A stretch of 64,000 nucleotides of DNA from Apophysomyces variabilis (GCA_002749535.1 MZZL01000401.1:749165-813164); one strand, 5' to 3'; shown: positions 1-14,491, counted from the first letter of the stretch. The notes: generated from the letters alone by a model not told the origin. A program made the numbers and translations.

Positions 1-47
1 AAAAATAACAATAAGATCAAAAAAGTAATAAAGAGTTCGGTTTCTCC

Positions 48-451
48 TACCATCCGAATAAAAAGAACAAAGCTGCCATCGGAAACCGGCGGTCATCGAA
101 GTCTCTCAGTATCAAGGGTTGTTGTCGGATGCGATAGTAAGTATTATCAGGGATTAGAACCGTCTGATAAGTGGAATACTGACGTGGTGCTGCTTGTGGT
201 TGTGCTAGAGGAGGTTGCGGTATAGGCCGTTGTGAGGGAGACGGTAACTGAGGATACAGGGACTGGTGTTGTTGTGGGGAGGGCGGTGCAGAAGGTTCAT
301 GTGTCTGTGTGGAATAGGATGGGTAGGAAGGTGTTGCACGATTCGAATGAAGGTAAGCAGGGTTGTAAGCCGTATTATCAGACTCGGTATAGGGTGGCGG
401 GGGTACCCTTTCATCGCAATCAGGCGGGTTCCGTAGCGACTTCTTATCCAT
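48..451 (-). CDS. Proline-rich PPxY-motif protein, 5' exon (partial)
   Basis: Not recognised by name. Reading leftward, the ATG at 451 opens a first exon of about 134 residues beginning MDKKSLRNPP. It has a PPPPY motif near residue 17 (a possible WW-domain or Rsp5-type ligase docking site), then a Pro/Gln/Ser/Tyr-rich low-complexity stretch, then the start of a hydrophobic segment (MAALFFLFGW). The frame stops just after this point, but the stop overlaps a plausible donor (G|GTAGGA), so the gene most likely continues beyond the left edge of the window. The frame also stays open upstream of this Met to 595, but the preceding residues look like 5' sequence. Role unknown; a small membrane-anchored adaptor is possible. 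Confidence 0.5.
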
Positions 452-712
452 GAGAGCAAAAAGTGGAAGAAATAGCTGTAAATGGGCTGTTGCTTGGCAC
501 TCCCGCTTGTCGCCGCTTGCCCAAGACCTAGAAGCAGTCACAAATCCGCCTGCGACAAGAAATTCGGCTCGCTGCAACATGTTTATGGCAAACAATATCC
601 GTTTCTTTATTCTTACGAAAAAGGGTCCTCGTTTCGTTGGTATTTTATAGGCAGCCTCAATGTTTATGCATTATCTGGGGGATAAAGTGCTGGTTATATA
701 CAAGATTTCACG

Positions 713-2229
713 TCAAGCAGTTTCATCTCCATCCGTTGCCAACCATTCGTAGGCATAACTGTTTAGTGGATACTCAAAGCCGTTCCCTTGCCTAAGTTAT
801 GCGTATATGCGCATGGTGTTCAATATGTCGGTGTATGTGTTATTCCACTTACGGTAACCCGATGGGAAGCCACCATGTCTTTGGGTTAAGCCCCATTACT
901 TGTTCAACGTTCTTTCTTGCTCCAAGATCCCATGGGTTAAAATGTTTACTTCGCATGACATCTATGCGACCACGTGTACGACCCAAACGATAGTTCGATT
1001 TTTCATAAAACTCAATAGTTGTCCGGTTCTTGAGCAGCTGTCGAGTGTGAAATAGGGTAAAAGGGATCAGGAACAGACCAAAAACCGCAGATACGAAAAG
1101 CATCAGGATCCAGTTAAAATCAAGTCCAAAGATGCTCTGATTATACAAAATGAGTCTTTCGCTTATGCATAAAAGCTTGTTACTCATTTACCAGTGGTCC
1201 ATTGGAAACTTTGATCGCCGGTGGTAACGTCGTACTGAAGATATAGATACACAATAACGTTGCATATACTAGAAATAGATAAAAGAACTTGTAATTATAG
1301 AAGCCGACGCAGTTATTCACCCTAAACAGCCTTGAGCGATCAATAGCGGTCGTGACAAGAGAAAACATACCAAGGACAGTGGCTTTTTGTCGTATCGCAA
1401 TGAAAAGAGAATGAGCTTTCGTATCTTTTATCCAACATCCTGTTCATTCCTTAGAACTTACTGATCCATCTTCAGAGTACACCTACAGTGACGATATTTT
1501 AGGAAAAGAATGAAGAAGACGAGGGTATCAAGGTTACCGTTTGCATATACGACAATGATGGGCTCGATCTGACTTCTTCAGTTGGCATTTCTTGCAAAAT
1601 CTGTTATCTCCATCACGCTTTACCGTGATAGAAGTATAAGAACTCTGCTTCCTTCTGGACGACGTCGTCGGCCGATTCAGACTGGTGGTGGATTCTGCAG
1701 CCTCCACATTCAGAATCGCTATTTCGGATCGTTTCGTGTCTCCATCCTCCTCCTCCTCTTCTTCTTCCTCAGTGCCGTGACTATGATTTAATAATTGCAC
1801 ATCTTCCGTATTGTCGTACAAATTCATTGCTTCTTCGGCTTCAATCTCTTCACTTGTTTTCCTTTTTATCGTCTGTGGCTCGCGTATCGGTCAGATACAG
1901 ATTTCTATTTTTCCGTTGTCGGTTATCCTTACAGTAGCTGTGTTTCCGGGAGGTGTCCGTGTCACTTTCCAAAAACTCCATACACAGAGGAAGAAAAGAG
2001 GCTGCAGAAAGACAATATAAAGGCAACCTACTAATGTTAGGACTGTTCGCCTTTGGTGTTTCTTACCTTGAGCTATATGTCCATCGCTCAGTAAGAACCA
2101 GCAAAGCCGAAATAGGTAAGCATAATAGCTCCAGAGAAATATAAGCGAAAGAAGGATGACTGGAGATGCATTCACCACTCTCAAGATGTTTCGCTGACAG
2201 GCTTGTAGAGATGGACAATGGACACTCAT
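713..2229 (-). CDS. DHHC palmitoyltransferase (PFA3/ZDHHC-like)
   Basis: Protein S-acyltransferase that transfers palmitate from palmitoyl-CoA to cysteines of membrane proteins, probably at Golgi, vacuole or plasma membrane. Inferred exons 2229-1933, 1872-1538, 1482-1462, 1382-1371, 1321-1192, 1136-853 and 791-713 give 385 residues. Two N-terminal membrane segments are followed by a Glu-rich acidic linker. Then comes the cysteine-rich domain (FCKKCQLKKSDRAHHCRICK), the catalytic DHHCPW, VNNCVGFYNYKFF and two more membrane segments. The tail holds LPIGLPQGNGFEYPLN, the conserved C-terminal element of PFA3-type enzymes. The catalytic motif is assembled across exons of only 21 and 12 nt. Start chosen at MSVHC; the frame is open further upstream (to 2346), so the N-terminus is less certain than the rest. 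Confidence 0.88.
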
Positions 2230-2893
2230 TACCAGGAAACAGTGAGTGTCCAGGTCCACGGGCCAATGACAATCACGCTGCCCTAGCCAATCAAAACAGT
2301 TGGCTTTAAGCGAAAGGTACCAGCCAAGCGTTGTGTACAACACCATGATTTCGATAGTGAATTCGTCATTCTATTCTTTGTTCTCCAATAAATATCAAAG
2401 GTACTATTATAGAAAAAGCGCAAACAGATTAATATTTGTTTTGAAATGAAGGTTTTCTAGTGAAATCAAGAAGAAGAAGAGATCCATTCAATGAAGAAAA
2501 GACTTTTAAATGGCGCAAACTGAAAATAAACCACAGGAGGAATGTTGGCACGTCTTTATCATCTCATCAATAGATATCAATCAATAATGAAATGTTGCAT
2601 GCCATTGTTTATGCAACTTTACTTTGTCATACCGAACATTGTCTAATATCAAACTATAAACATATAAAATCTAACTCGAGCATTGGATTAGAGAGCTTTT
2701 CGCTGTTTCAACATTGCCTTCCTTATACAGCACTCGAAGGATTCCATTACTGTCCGTGTTGATCGCCCTTCGGGTCGTTTTTCTATCCCCGACAAGCATT
2801 CAGTTCAGTCACAGACGCGTCTCGCGTTCAGTTAACGCGCTTTTTGTGTTTCTCGTCCATGTCCAACCATAGTATCTCAGCCGCTTCATTGTA
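2230..2893. other. Intergenic region between divergent DHHC and POLD2 genes
   Basis: 664 bp without a supported gene. It should hold the promoters of both divergent genes. AT-rich; no TATA box or repeat could be assigned with confidence. Confidence 0.5.
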
Positions 2894-4843
2894 ATGTCGA
2901 CGTTATCCCAAATATTGTCCATTCCACCATCGATATTGACTTGATCATTAGCTCGCATCTTTGCAGCTCACCCGAGACGAACCATCCTATCATTGACCGC
3001 AAGACAGCTACTTACGATGATCTTCCTGAATTAAAGCAAAGCTTACAGCCGCGGGATCGATCATTTCGTCAGCAATATGCAAGCTTATACTTTGTTCGAT
3101 TACTTAAATTGCGCCCTGCAGTAATGGCAGCGGCTGAGAAACGATGGGGTCATCTACCAGGTTAGGACAATCTCCTTTTTCCTTTCAATGCAAACCGAGA
3201 AAAGACAGATCAATGCTCATACTTGTCGTTGCAGAAAAACCTCGCTATATTCCCAAGGTGTTGGACGTGCAATCCGGTGAACTATGCTATATCATTGGAA
3301 CCATTTACATGGATCTCACTTTAAAGCCAAACATTCTCAAAGACCTCAGCGAAGAAGTAATAGGCAGATCGCAGAAAGTTATGTCATTGCCTGACAGTTG
3401 GTCTTGTAGAGTTCCATTATTGCGCCACCTATTCCACCCAAATATCGTGGTCCTAATGACAAAATTTCTTTGGAGGACGAATCCGGGCGCATGGAACTGA
3501 TCGGATCACGCTTATCTAAAGAGTTTCTTGTAACAGGTACTTGAGGAAGTAAAATGCACAAACCACATGCGCCTTGACGTACGAGTTCTATTTGGTAGGC
3601 ATGGTTGCTGCTATCATGGGTATGGAGTCGGCTACAGGAGCGTTTGAAGTTGTAGATATCTGTATACCAGGAATTGCTCCGCAACCGCCTTTGACACTAA
3701 ACGGTAAAGATTGATCAACCTCTTCTGTCTATTCGTTGGTAACTAATCCTTTATGCTTGTGTTCAAAGACCCGACAGATCCCAAGTTTGTTGCCTTGATA
3801 TCGGGATTGAATCTTGGTCAGAATGCGAAACACGATGGCAATTGCCAACTGCTGACGGAGTTCCTTTCTGGTGAACTTGGTTGTTCAGAGGTAAATGATA
3901 AGGATATGAAGAAGTAGGAGAAACGGTGATAGTAATTTAGTTCTGTATAGGACCAACTATCAAGTTCACGGATTAGCAGACTAATTATTGCGGGTAATTC
4001 ACTGGAAAAGGTTCAAGCGGTCGAAGATCGCGGAAAAGCAGTGAGTACATTGCAGAAAACGACAGATCTCTAAAGGAAATATGTTGTTACAGAAAGTTTA
4101 CTCTTATGACTCTTCTCAATACGATGTAAAACCCTTGCAGCAACTCGACCAGCTAATTGATGAATTGTGTGGTACAATTGACGTTGACCTGATGCCAGGA
4201 CCGGATGATCCCAGCAACAACCATATGCCACAGCAGCCCTTGCATCCTTGCATGTTCTCACGGTCGCGAAGTTACTCCACTTTTCACAGCGTCACGAATC
4301 CGTACTGGTGCAAGATCGATAATATCACGTAAATAGTATAATCGAAGCGACCATTGACTAAATAAATGTAGATTTCTGGGGACGTCTGGACAAAATCTAG
4401 ACGATATATACAGATATATTGACGGTCAAGACAGGCTAAGTATGGCAGAGCAAAATATGTCGTGGAGACATATTGCCCCTTCCGCACCCGATACTCTTTG
4501 TAAGTTCATTGCAAAAATCAGCAAAATAATGGTGCTAATAACATGAGTTGTATTGCAGGGTGTTATCCGTTCCAGGACGAGGATCCGTTCCTGCTTGAAA
4601 CAAGCCCAAATGTTTACTTTATCGGGAATCAGCCACAGTTTGAAACTAGCATGGTTGAAGGTGAGTTCTGCTTATGTAAACCAATGTTACATGGAGACTC
4701 AGTGTAAATGCCATCTAGGTCCGGAAGGGCAAAGAACGAGAGTTGTATTGGTTCCGTCGTTTGCAGAGACCGGAATCGTTGTTCTGATCAACCTGAGCAC
4801 ACTTGAATGCACCTCGTTACAGATCGGTCTACCAAGTGATTGA
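2894..4843 (+). CDS. POLD2: DNA polymerase delta small (B) subunit, POLD2/Cdc1/Pol31 family
   Basis: Regulatory B-subunit of replicative DNA polymerase delta; links the catalytic subunit to the other accessory subunits in the nucleus. Exons 2967-3160, 3235-3356, 3410-3536, 3599-3703, 3769-3890, 3951-4040, 4093-4328, 4372-4499, 4559-4660 and 4719-4843 reproduce the family end to end. Landmarks in order: YASLYFVRLLKLRP, KVLDVQSGELCYIIGTIYMD, KISLEDESGRMELIG (OB fold), RLIIAGNSL, VDLMPGPDDPSN, PQQPLHPCMF, LGTSGQN, RHIAPSAPDTL, YPFQDEDPF. These are the inactive calcineurin-like phosphoesterase motifs of the family. A short first exon at 2894-2916 with a weak GTCCAT donor is tentative, but it gives 457 residues in phase, close to the human length of 469. 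Ten splice junctions agree in phase. Confidence 0.93.
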
Positions 4844-4959
4844 GTTCTCGTTGTACAAGGTTAAAGTAATAGGTCATTTGCATGCTGTAAATAAAAAAGT
4901 CCCTCCACGCTCTCACGCAAGTTGAATTTTTTTTTCCCATTGTTCTTCCATTTTTTGCA

Positions 4960-6226
4960 ATGCCAGAATTTTATACACTGTGAGTATCTGGATGTCAGCT
5001 ACAACGCTTTCTTTTTCTGAACCGAAAGGAATAGCAATACAGGAGCAAAGATTCCCACCATAGGCCTTGGCACGTGGGACACCACACTTGAGAATGAAGC
5101 GACTTATCATGCAGTCAAATCAGCTATCCATGCCGGCTATCGTCATATTGATGCGGCACTTGCAGTAAGAGTTTAAGCTCATTTGTGAACGAAGGAAACA
5201 TGGTGACCCACTTAAATGTGCTTTTTGACATAGTATCGAAATGAAGATGCGGTTGGCAAGGCTATCCGGGAAGCTATGGCCGAGAATTCACTGGAGCGCA
5301 GCGAGCTCTTTGTGACTACAAAGCTCCCACCTATTTACGCTAGACCTCAGCGTGTTCGCGAGGCACTGAATACGTCGCTTAACAATCTAGGGCTAGATTA
5401 TGTCGATCTTTACTTGATGCATTGGTAAAAGAAAAAAGCGTCTATGTCCCGCTTGTTTGTCTAAATCATGTGCCTGTTCTTTTTCCGGGATTTTTCAATG
5501 ATCTCAGGCCGGTTGCACTGAACCCTGCTTCAGGTGAATTCATTCCTTTGCGACCAGATGGCACAAGGGATCTGGATGAAGAACTGAACGGTCGATTTGA
5601 ACTCACGTGGGAAGCCATGGAAGGTTTACTTGCAACTGGAAAGGTCAAGGCAATCGGTGTATCCAACTTTTCCATTCCCAATCTCGAGCGTCTCTTGAAG
5701 ACAGCCAAGGTCGTACCAGCAGTAAACCAGATTGAATTGCATCGTAAGTTCACCCGGTAAAAAAGCGTATACCGAAAAAAGAAGAAGCAATTGATTAATG
5801 AGGAATGAAATAGCTTACAATCCACAATTTAAATTGTTGAATTACTGCAACAGCAAGGGTATCCATTGCACAGCCTATTCACCCTTGGGCTCCTCCAAAA
5901 CAGATATCCTACGCGACCCAACGATCGAAAGAATCGCCAAAGAATACGGCAAGACGCCGGCACAGGTCCTTATATCTTGGGCTGCCACTCGCGGATCTGT
6001 CATTCCGAAAAGCCACACCCCTTCGGTAAGTTGCGCTAGAGAAGAAAATAAGAGAGAGCATGGCATGATGCTTACGCTCTATGATTTTAAGCGTATCGCA
6101 TCGAATCTACAGACGATTGTACTATCTCAGCCGGTCATAAATGAGATCAACGATATTTCAAAGACCCGTACCGAGCGTGTTTGTCGACCTCCATGGGGAG
6201 TGCCTGTATTTGATGAAGACTTTTAA
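4960..6226 (+). CDS. Aldo/keto reductase (AKR superfamily)
   Basis: NADPH-dependent reductase of aldehydes or ketones, cytosolic. Exons 4960-4979, 5029-5164, 5234-5424, 5508-5743, 5814-6025 and 6092-6226 give 309 residues. The first 20-nt exon encodes MPEFYTL, the expected beta-hairpin start, and joins in phase to [16 protein letters not shown]. The tetrad is visible: Asp in YRHIDAAL, Tyr in LAYRNED, Lys in VTTKLPP, His in YLMHWPV. Also present: IGVSNFS, the ELHPYNPQ and AYSPLGS signatures, and a C-terminal VIPKS cofactor-binding segment. Substrate cannot be told from the sequence; glycerol dehydrogenase, xylose reductase and Gcy1-like enzymes share this architecture. It ends only 51 bp from the converging guanine deaminase gene. 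Confidence 0.92.
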
Positions 6227-6277
6227 TTTTAAATATATAGCAGGAAAATAACAACAACATAAAATAAACAAAAAGCT

Positions 6278-7774
6278 CTATGCATCTATCATCGTAGCTG
6301 TTCCCGCCACCCGGCGACCCTGCACAAAGACATGCAGCAAAGATTGCTCGCTACCGTTAAACAAAAACTTCTCCAGCATCTCTTGAGGCGTTTCGTATCC
6401 GAGCAGGTCAACAGGGCCATTTTCCGCCAGATTGACCCAAAGAGCATCGAATGCTTTGCCGACAGCAAAGCTACCGACTTTGTCCTCCAAACCCAACACC
6501 TTAGCTCCGCCCAGCGTTGCAAGGTATAGTAGTTCAACAGGGTTCAGAGGGACATACTCCTTTTCGCCCACGCGATGCATATTTTCCTGCTGCATGATTT
6601 TGACTGTCTTGGATGCAATGAAAGCTGATCGGATAGCATCCAGAATCGATGGTGAAAATCCACCGGCCACATCCGTACCCAGACCGACCTTCAGACCACC
6701 GTCGATCAGACGACGCACATCGCACACACCGCTGTGCAAGGAGAAGTTGGAATTAGCGCAATGCGATACACCTGTCTGGCGCTCAGAAAGCAATGCGATT
6801 TCTTCATCCTTCATATGAACACAGTGGGCCATGTAGGCCTTTTCATTCAATAGGCCATGATCGTCGTAAATGGCGGTATAGTTGGCTGATTCTGGGAATA
6901 AACTCATGGTGAAGTCGATCTCGTTTCGTGTTTCGCAGAGGTGCGTCTGGATCGGGACATTGTATTCCTTTGCCAGGTCGCCCAGACCTTTCAAGAGCTT
7001 GGAGGAGCAAGTGATGGCGAAGCGGGGTGTGATGACGGGTGTCACAAGGTCGCTCTTCTTCTGTGTATACTCAATGAAGGCCCGAGTGTCACGCAGACTG
7101 TTTTCCGTCGTTTCAATGTAATAGTCGGGACTATTCTGGTCCATGTTGACCTTACCGACATAGGCACGCTGGCCAAGTCGTTCCACTACGTCTACCAAGG
7201 TCTGACTTGCCTGAAGATGGGTTGTGGCGAACCAACTACAAGTGGTTGTTCCACGCTTCAAAAACGCATTCACCACCTTGGTATAGGCATGCTCAGCATA
7301 TTCTACAGATTGAAATTTGCTTTCAACCTTGAAGACATAGGTATTCAACCATTCCAAAAGGGGAAGATCCATGCCTGATCCAGCAAACACAAATTGAGGA
7401 GCGTGCTGTAAAGGGTCGGAAACCTTAGCTTTACACAAAGACATTTGTCCGAAGAAAAAAAATTTTAGGGTACTTACAGCGTGGGTATCAATCAAACCAG
7501 GCAAAAGGAATTGATGCGGTTCCAAACGATGTACCTAACAAAGAGGATCAGATCCGTTAAATGATTGTTCGCCCTTTCTTTTTTTAATTGCGTTTACTTT
7601 GTGTGGACCAGGCAGAGACGTTAGAAAAGCGTCCAAGTTTTTGATATTGCGCTCCAGTTGTGTGATGACGCCTTTCTGATCTACCACGAGCACGCCATCA
7701 GTGATGATCTCCAATTGAGTTAAAGAAAGAGAGTGAATAAGAGTGCCATGAAAGACGGTGAAGGACGATGCCAT
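6278..7774 (-). CDS. Guanine deaminase
   Basis: Zinc hydrolase converting guanine to xanthine plus ammonia (EC 3.5.4.3), purine salvage/catabolism, cytosolic. Exons 7774-7598, 7534-7478 and 7405-6278 give 453 residues. Seen: LPGLIDTHAHAPQFVFAG with the metal-binding HxH, RGTTTCSWFATTH, IQTHLCET, YMAHCVHM, GVSHCANSNFSLHSG and VGLGTDVAGG with the catalytic Asp. These are guanine-deaminase-type amidohydrolase motifs. The second intron (7477-7406) is a multiple of three and lacks stops, so the unspliced frame reads through. Splicing it restores THA-HAP, which proves the intron. ATG at 7774 is the only good start before the beta-sandwich. The gene converges on the aldo/keto reductase. Confidence 0.93.
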
Positions 7775-8534
7775 GGTAAAGAGCGGGAAATATGGAAGAT
7801 CTCATGGCTTCCGCTTTTTTTAAAGTGAACGCGGGGAAAGAAAGGAACCAACCGTTTATACTTCTTAATTCATTCTCAGCAGAGGGGTATATTTGCCACT
7901 TTTTGATGTTGTATTGACCAGATTCTTCTAATTGATGCATTGAAGCAGTTATTTTGTTTCAAGCTATCAACAATATGCCATCCTTCAAAGCCGAAATGGA
8001 AACAAAGAGAAGAAGGCGAGATTCATGCAAATCATCATACAAGAGTTTCCGTGTTTGCCGAGAACGTTGCTCTTTCAATTACAGCAGACCCAGCATTGTT
8101 CTTCTCATTCGGCTTCCTTTAAACTTGGAGAGTCAAACTGAATGTCTACATGTGGACCACGCTGCGCAAATCAGAGATGAGGTTTTTTGAGAGCTAATAC
8201 AAGGCCTGGAATATAAGTCTATGGCTGTGTAAGGATGAGCATATTGAACTCTGTGCATCCAAGTTACTGATGCTTTCACGTGATGCATGTCATTGCTTGG
8301 CTGTCAACCTTCTATATCATTATTATAGTTATTCATGGCTATGGTTAATCTACTTACATACTATTACTGCATTGTTTATTTATCAGAAACAGACAAGGTA
8401 CCCAATGTAAACGTATCCAATTCTTTGTCTGGACTGGTTTTAGTTCATTTAGTTTGTTTGTGAAGCAAAAAATGGAACAGGATAAAGCATTGTTCCCTAT
8501 TATGACACCAAATAAACAGCGGTCGTGTTTCTAT
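7775..8534. other. Intergenic, no gene seen
   Basis: About 760 bp, AT-rich, upstream of guanine deaminase. Short open frames (7940-8190) lack codon structure or homology. Nothing supported beyond presumed promoter sequence. Confidence 0.4.
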
Positions 8535-9062
8535 TTTATATTTGCGAACTGGGATTCAAGTTTTTGCGGAATCCAAAAAAAGCTTTTGCATGATTGGATG
8601 AAAATATTTGCGGTCAGACTACCCTTCTTTGCGTACAGTCGTGTCCATGTTCACTAGTTAGAGATAGTTTATTTCAAACCACAGCAAGACGAGTTTATTT
8701 AAAGAAGTGGTTCTCTATTTTTTTTTCTGCATCTAACGAAAAAGCTCTCAGAGTGTCTGATCCACCCTTGACAGTCTGAGCGCTTTACTTTTCGCGCTTC
8801 TTGAACAATAGGTTCTTGACGGTTATCGTCAACTCGTAAGGGCTCCTTTGTTACCCTAGCCTTCACTTTGGCCCAAAACTCTTCTATTGGGTTGAGAAAG
8901 GGAGAGTAGGGAGAAAGGTAGAGACATTTGTATCCTCTTTCTTCGACCAATTGCTTAACCTTGGCTGGTGTATGGATGGGCGCATTATCCATGATAAGAT
9001 AATAACCGTTCATTCCGTGGCAATCCAATACTTTATGATTGCCTAATAGACAAAGTTTAAGA
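8535..9062 (-). mobile_element. Tc1/mariner-IS630-type transposase fragment, copy 1
   Basis: 3' end of a DDE transposon gene, read on the minus strand. The open part reads YLIMDNAPIHTPAKVKQ (second catalytic Asp), then LSPYSPFLNPIEEFWAKVK (the NPIE[E]xW motif carrying the third acidic residue). The first catalytic Asp and the whole N-terminus are missing, so this is a 5'-truncated remnant. The downstream flank 8535-8700 is also shared with the copy at 37497-38005 in inverted orientation, including GATTCAAGTTTTTGCGGA. The shared 5' boundary lies near 9062 (AAACTTTGTCTATTAGGCAA). Confidence 0.75.
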
Positions 9063-9479
9063 TATAATAGAAGAAAAGGAGAACGTAACCACATTCAGGG
9101 AAAATAAAAGTAGAACGTAATGCAATACAATTGAGCAGAACCGGAACTGGGTACCATTGCCCTGACAGCTTCTAATACCATAACTGACAGAAACGGATAT
9201 GATATCATCAATGACGTACAGAAACAAACGAAAAGGGTTTATTTCCTCTACAGATGTTCATTCTGTTCAAGACCTTCTATGGGACTGAGTCCATTTTTAC
9301 TCTTGGGAGAATTGTTGTCATCCATAAGACATCCATCGATTTTCTTATCCATGACTGTGATTTTTTGATTTCAGTTATCACGTACTTTTTAAAGCGAAGG
9401 GACAACACCTTTTTGGCTCGTTGGCTCTATTCTCCAAAAACATCCCCGGTATGTGCTTTGCATTGATCATATGTACGGA

Positions 9480-9962
9480 ATGACTGATATCCCTCTTCTG
9501 TAACGTTTAGCCTGCATGACCTCTGTCCCGAACCACCTTGGTTATGTGAGTAAGGTCCCTGCACTCCACTTGGTAAGTGAAAAAGAAATCTTGTCTGTTT
9601 ATGCACAGTGTTATTCATTATCTTCAGCTTCCAATTCCTCGCCAAGTGTTACATCGCTTCAAGTTCTCTACAGTGCGTTACACTCTAACCGGCCCCTACC
9701 TTTGGGTAGGATTACCCTTCGGAGGTAAGTAAAAAAAAGATGTCAAGCTATCCTTCCATTTACTAACCATGAACACTCTTTTACGCTGCTCGAATGAATT
9801 TTGTGTCCACAGAAGGACCAAGTTCACGTAAGTAAAATATATTTACCGCATAATCCATTTAGTAATGACGCATATTTATATCCCTTTTAGCGCAAACTTG
9901 ATCCTTGCATGGACGCAAAATTTATTTGGATTAGCGTAAAAAATTGTTCAATAAACAGTATT
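9480..9962 (+). repeat. Three-copy interspersed repeat family, copy A
   Basis: Related to 31205-31715 and 60695-61210, which lie on the opposite strand. Shared landmarks, in order: GACCTCTGTCCCGAAC; a spliceable segment (GGTAAGTGAAAAAG ... ATGCACAG); CCATTTACTAACCATGAA; an imperfect inverted-repeat pair around GAATTTTGTGTCCAC and GGACGCAAAATT; a second intron-like segment (GTAAGTAAA ... TTTTAG); and a terminal TTCAATAAACA that resembles a poly(A) signal. No intact reading frame. It may be a decayed gene or retroelement tail, or a hairpin-type non-autonomous element. Confidence 0.7.
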
Positions 9963-9964
9963 CA

Positions 9965-12236
9965 AGTGCTCCTATCTGCTAATTTTGGGATCAGATTGCG
10001 GTGAATATTCGCAAAAAGGAAGGGTTTATGAAAGCGCGATTAGAATGCGGTCAGCAAACGGCGCATACAAGCGTCTATTGCCTGATGAAGTATAATGTAA
10101 GGACTTCATTGTTGACAAAGCTGACGGGAAAGATGACAGAAACGATTATGCTTGCGAGTGTTTTGACTGTTCTAAACTTAAGATGTAGGACTCCTTGTCA
10201 CGAAAATGATGGACACTTATATCACTGATGATGAGTGCAGACGCTTTTCTATTTCCGGTCATGCCAACATGATATCGTTAGCTACTAGAAGAAAGAAAGA
10301 GAAAAAAAAGAAAAGAAAAGTGCAAAGGGACAACAACCAAAAGAGAAAATGCACTCACGGCATTAAGTTTCCCGTTGTGACCGACAAACCTTGATCTGTT
10401 CATTCCGTCGGACTCGGCGAATTTTTCTGTCCGACTGTCTCCCGAATTTCATCCTTCAGGAAGGAAAAATAATCACCGTTGTCCTTCTCTTAAATGGCAT
10501 AAATGTCATCATTTTGCTTTTCTCCGCCGATAGGAAGACATCACTGGGTCTAAGCAGTCTGTGTCACTGCCGGCAATGAGATAGCATGCTCCCCACAAAG
10601 TGTGCGGACAATCGGGCATGGCTATATTCCCATGTTTAGGACACAACAAAATAAGACCGCAGGCAGGTTATGTAAGCGATCTGATATCTAATCGGTCAAC
10701 ATGCGCATAACCGACAATGTACCATAACCTGAACTGGCCTCTGATGCGCGAGGTGAGCTCAAACCTTGTCGTTGCGTTATACAGACCATAGCAAAGGGAA
10801 GGAATATTCGAACGATAGACGTATTGTAAGCGTGAAATTTACAATACAAGCAAGCGCATGGGGGATTGGGGGGGGGGGAACGAGAAGTAACGTTGCCGTG
10901 CCGAGCGGAAGGTCAGTTGGATAGTGATCTATGACCTACGGCGCCATAAAATTTGATGACAAGTGTAGGCCCTGACCAGGGTTTGGGGTACTTTTCGCGC
11001 TGAGAAATAGACCCACTCAGCTCGTTCGGGAATTTAAACCGTGATTATTGCTTTCTTCTTTCAAACAGTGGCCTATGCCTGAGATATTCTTTCCTAAAAC
11101 ATTAAAAAAGCAACGTCTCCATGTACCTGTAAGAATAAAAACAGTGGATGTTTCCTGTTCTTTTGCGCGTCTTTTTGAAAGGTGTTAGGAAGCTTGAAAG
11201 AAAAATAAGGAAAAAGAAAAAAAAAATAGACTTTCGGATAGTGAATTTGCTTTATCGATCTATCACAGACTAAAAAAGCATCAGCAATCAATGGAATGAT
11301 CGAAGCTTGAGATATTGTTAGATGCATTTGCAGATTGTCAATGGAGCATTCTATCAATGTATGGATATAGTTCGATGATCTTAATTTGGTCCAGAAATCT
11401 TGATTAAGCTTGTCTTTTACAAGCATAAAGATGTTTTTAGTTTGATTTACATCCTTGTGGAACGTGCAGAGCTGATGGTTAGAGAGCAAGAACAAGAAGA
11501 ATGATTTGATGACTTGGGCTGTTTTGGTCTCGTGAATGTATCTATTTTCTGTAAGCATTGCTTCAGACTTTTTCTCAAAGGTACTTTATACATATGTTTG
11601 TCTTACACTACACCAAGAGAATGAAATAGAGAGAGGACCCTTTTCCTTCTTTTTTCGTGTTGTGTTAATTTGGGCTGGTTCTCCTGGTTCTTTTCCAAGG
11701 GCCCAATGGTAATCGAGGATTTGCCCATCGACCCTTGAGGCGCTCATTTCAGTTGCACGTGAGGATTTAAATTCCGAAATGGGGGGCATTAAAGTCCATG
11801 AATTGATAATGCGAGTTTCAACAGAAAGCCAAGAAAGTGAAATTTCGATTCGTGCACGGGCTTCATGCTCTAATGAAAAGGAGGAAAAGATGTGGGGGGT
11901 GAGAGGGGGGAGGTGGATGGTCTAGTTAGAGAGGGCACAGTGTATGTATATTCATGCCATCTAATCCATTAGGCGGAAGGAATCGGAAAAATATGAGTCG
12001 CTTGATTAAAAGAACCCAAGGCGTGTTTGGACCTTTGTTAGTGTAACGCTGGGTTAAGTCATTTACCCTTTGGTCAATCCCCCATAATTGGCTTGGCTTG
12101 ATCGGAAGAAAGCCCACTTTGAATTTTCTTATTTTAAACAACTGACACACACACACACACACCCACCTCTCTCTCTCTCTCTCTCTCTTTTATTTTTTTC
12201 TCTCTTGCTAGTCTATTCTCGCTTTGTTATTCCATT
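9965..12236. other. Gene-poor region upstream of UGP1
   Basis: About 2.3 kb without a supported gene. Contains an 11-base G tract near 10869, several unconvincing short frames, and pyrimidine-rich sequence running into the UGP1 leader. The immediate upstream part probably contains the UGP1 promoter and 5' UTR. Confidence 0.4.
12147..12190. repeat. Compound microsatellite (CA)n-(CT)n in the UGP1 leader
   Basis: A CA run followed within 5 bp by a CT run of about 22 bp, 50-90 bp upstream of the UGP1 ATG. Such CT-rich leaders are common in fungal promoters; a role in expression is inference. Confidence 0.85.
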
Positions 12237-14186
<1,950 letters not shown>

Positions 14187-14491
14187 AAGGAAACAAACGA
14201 CCGTACATAACATTGTTCCCATACTTTAAAAAAAATAACACACACTTTCCCTCTCCCTTGATTTCTCTCTTGTCTCTATTTTTTCTTTTGTTGCAAATAA
14301 AATCTAGTTAAATTTTTTTTTGTTCATAAAGCTTGTATATAATTCAAACAGAACCACATATACTTATGTATGTTTCCTTTTGCAGGTTGATTTACGCCGT
14401 CAAAATGATATACATTAAACAATGGATAGCTCTTCGACCAAGTGTGTCAACGGGCAACACCCAATAACGTATCGAAAAAAGGCAAGTTTAC
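14187..14491. other. Convergent intergenic region
   Basis: 305 bp between the 3' ends of UGP1 and the BAHD-like gene. T-rich with AATAAA-like words (for example near 14295) consistent with transcript 3' ends. No gene. Confidence 0.5.

Noticed and set aside
7406..7477. Continuous guanine deaminase frame through this segment
   Set aside because: It is an in-frame, stop-free intron. Good GTAAGT and TTTACAG sites and restoration of the THAHAP metal motif show it is spliced out.
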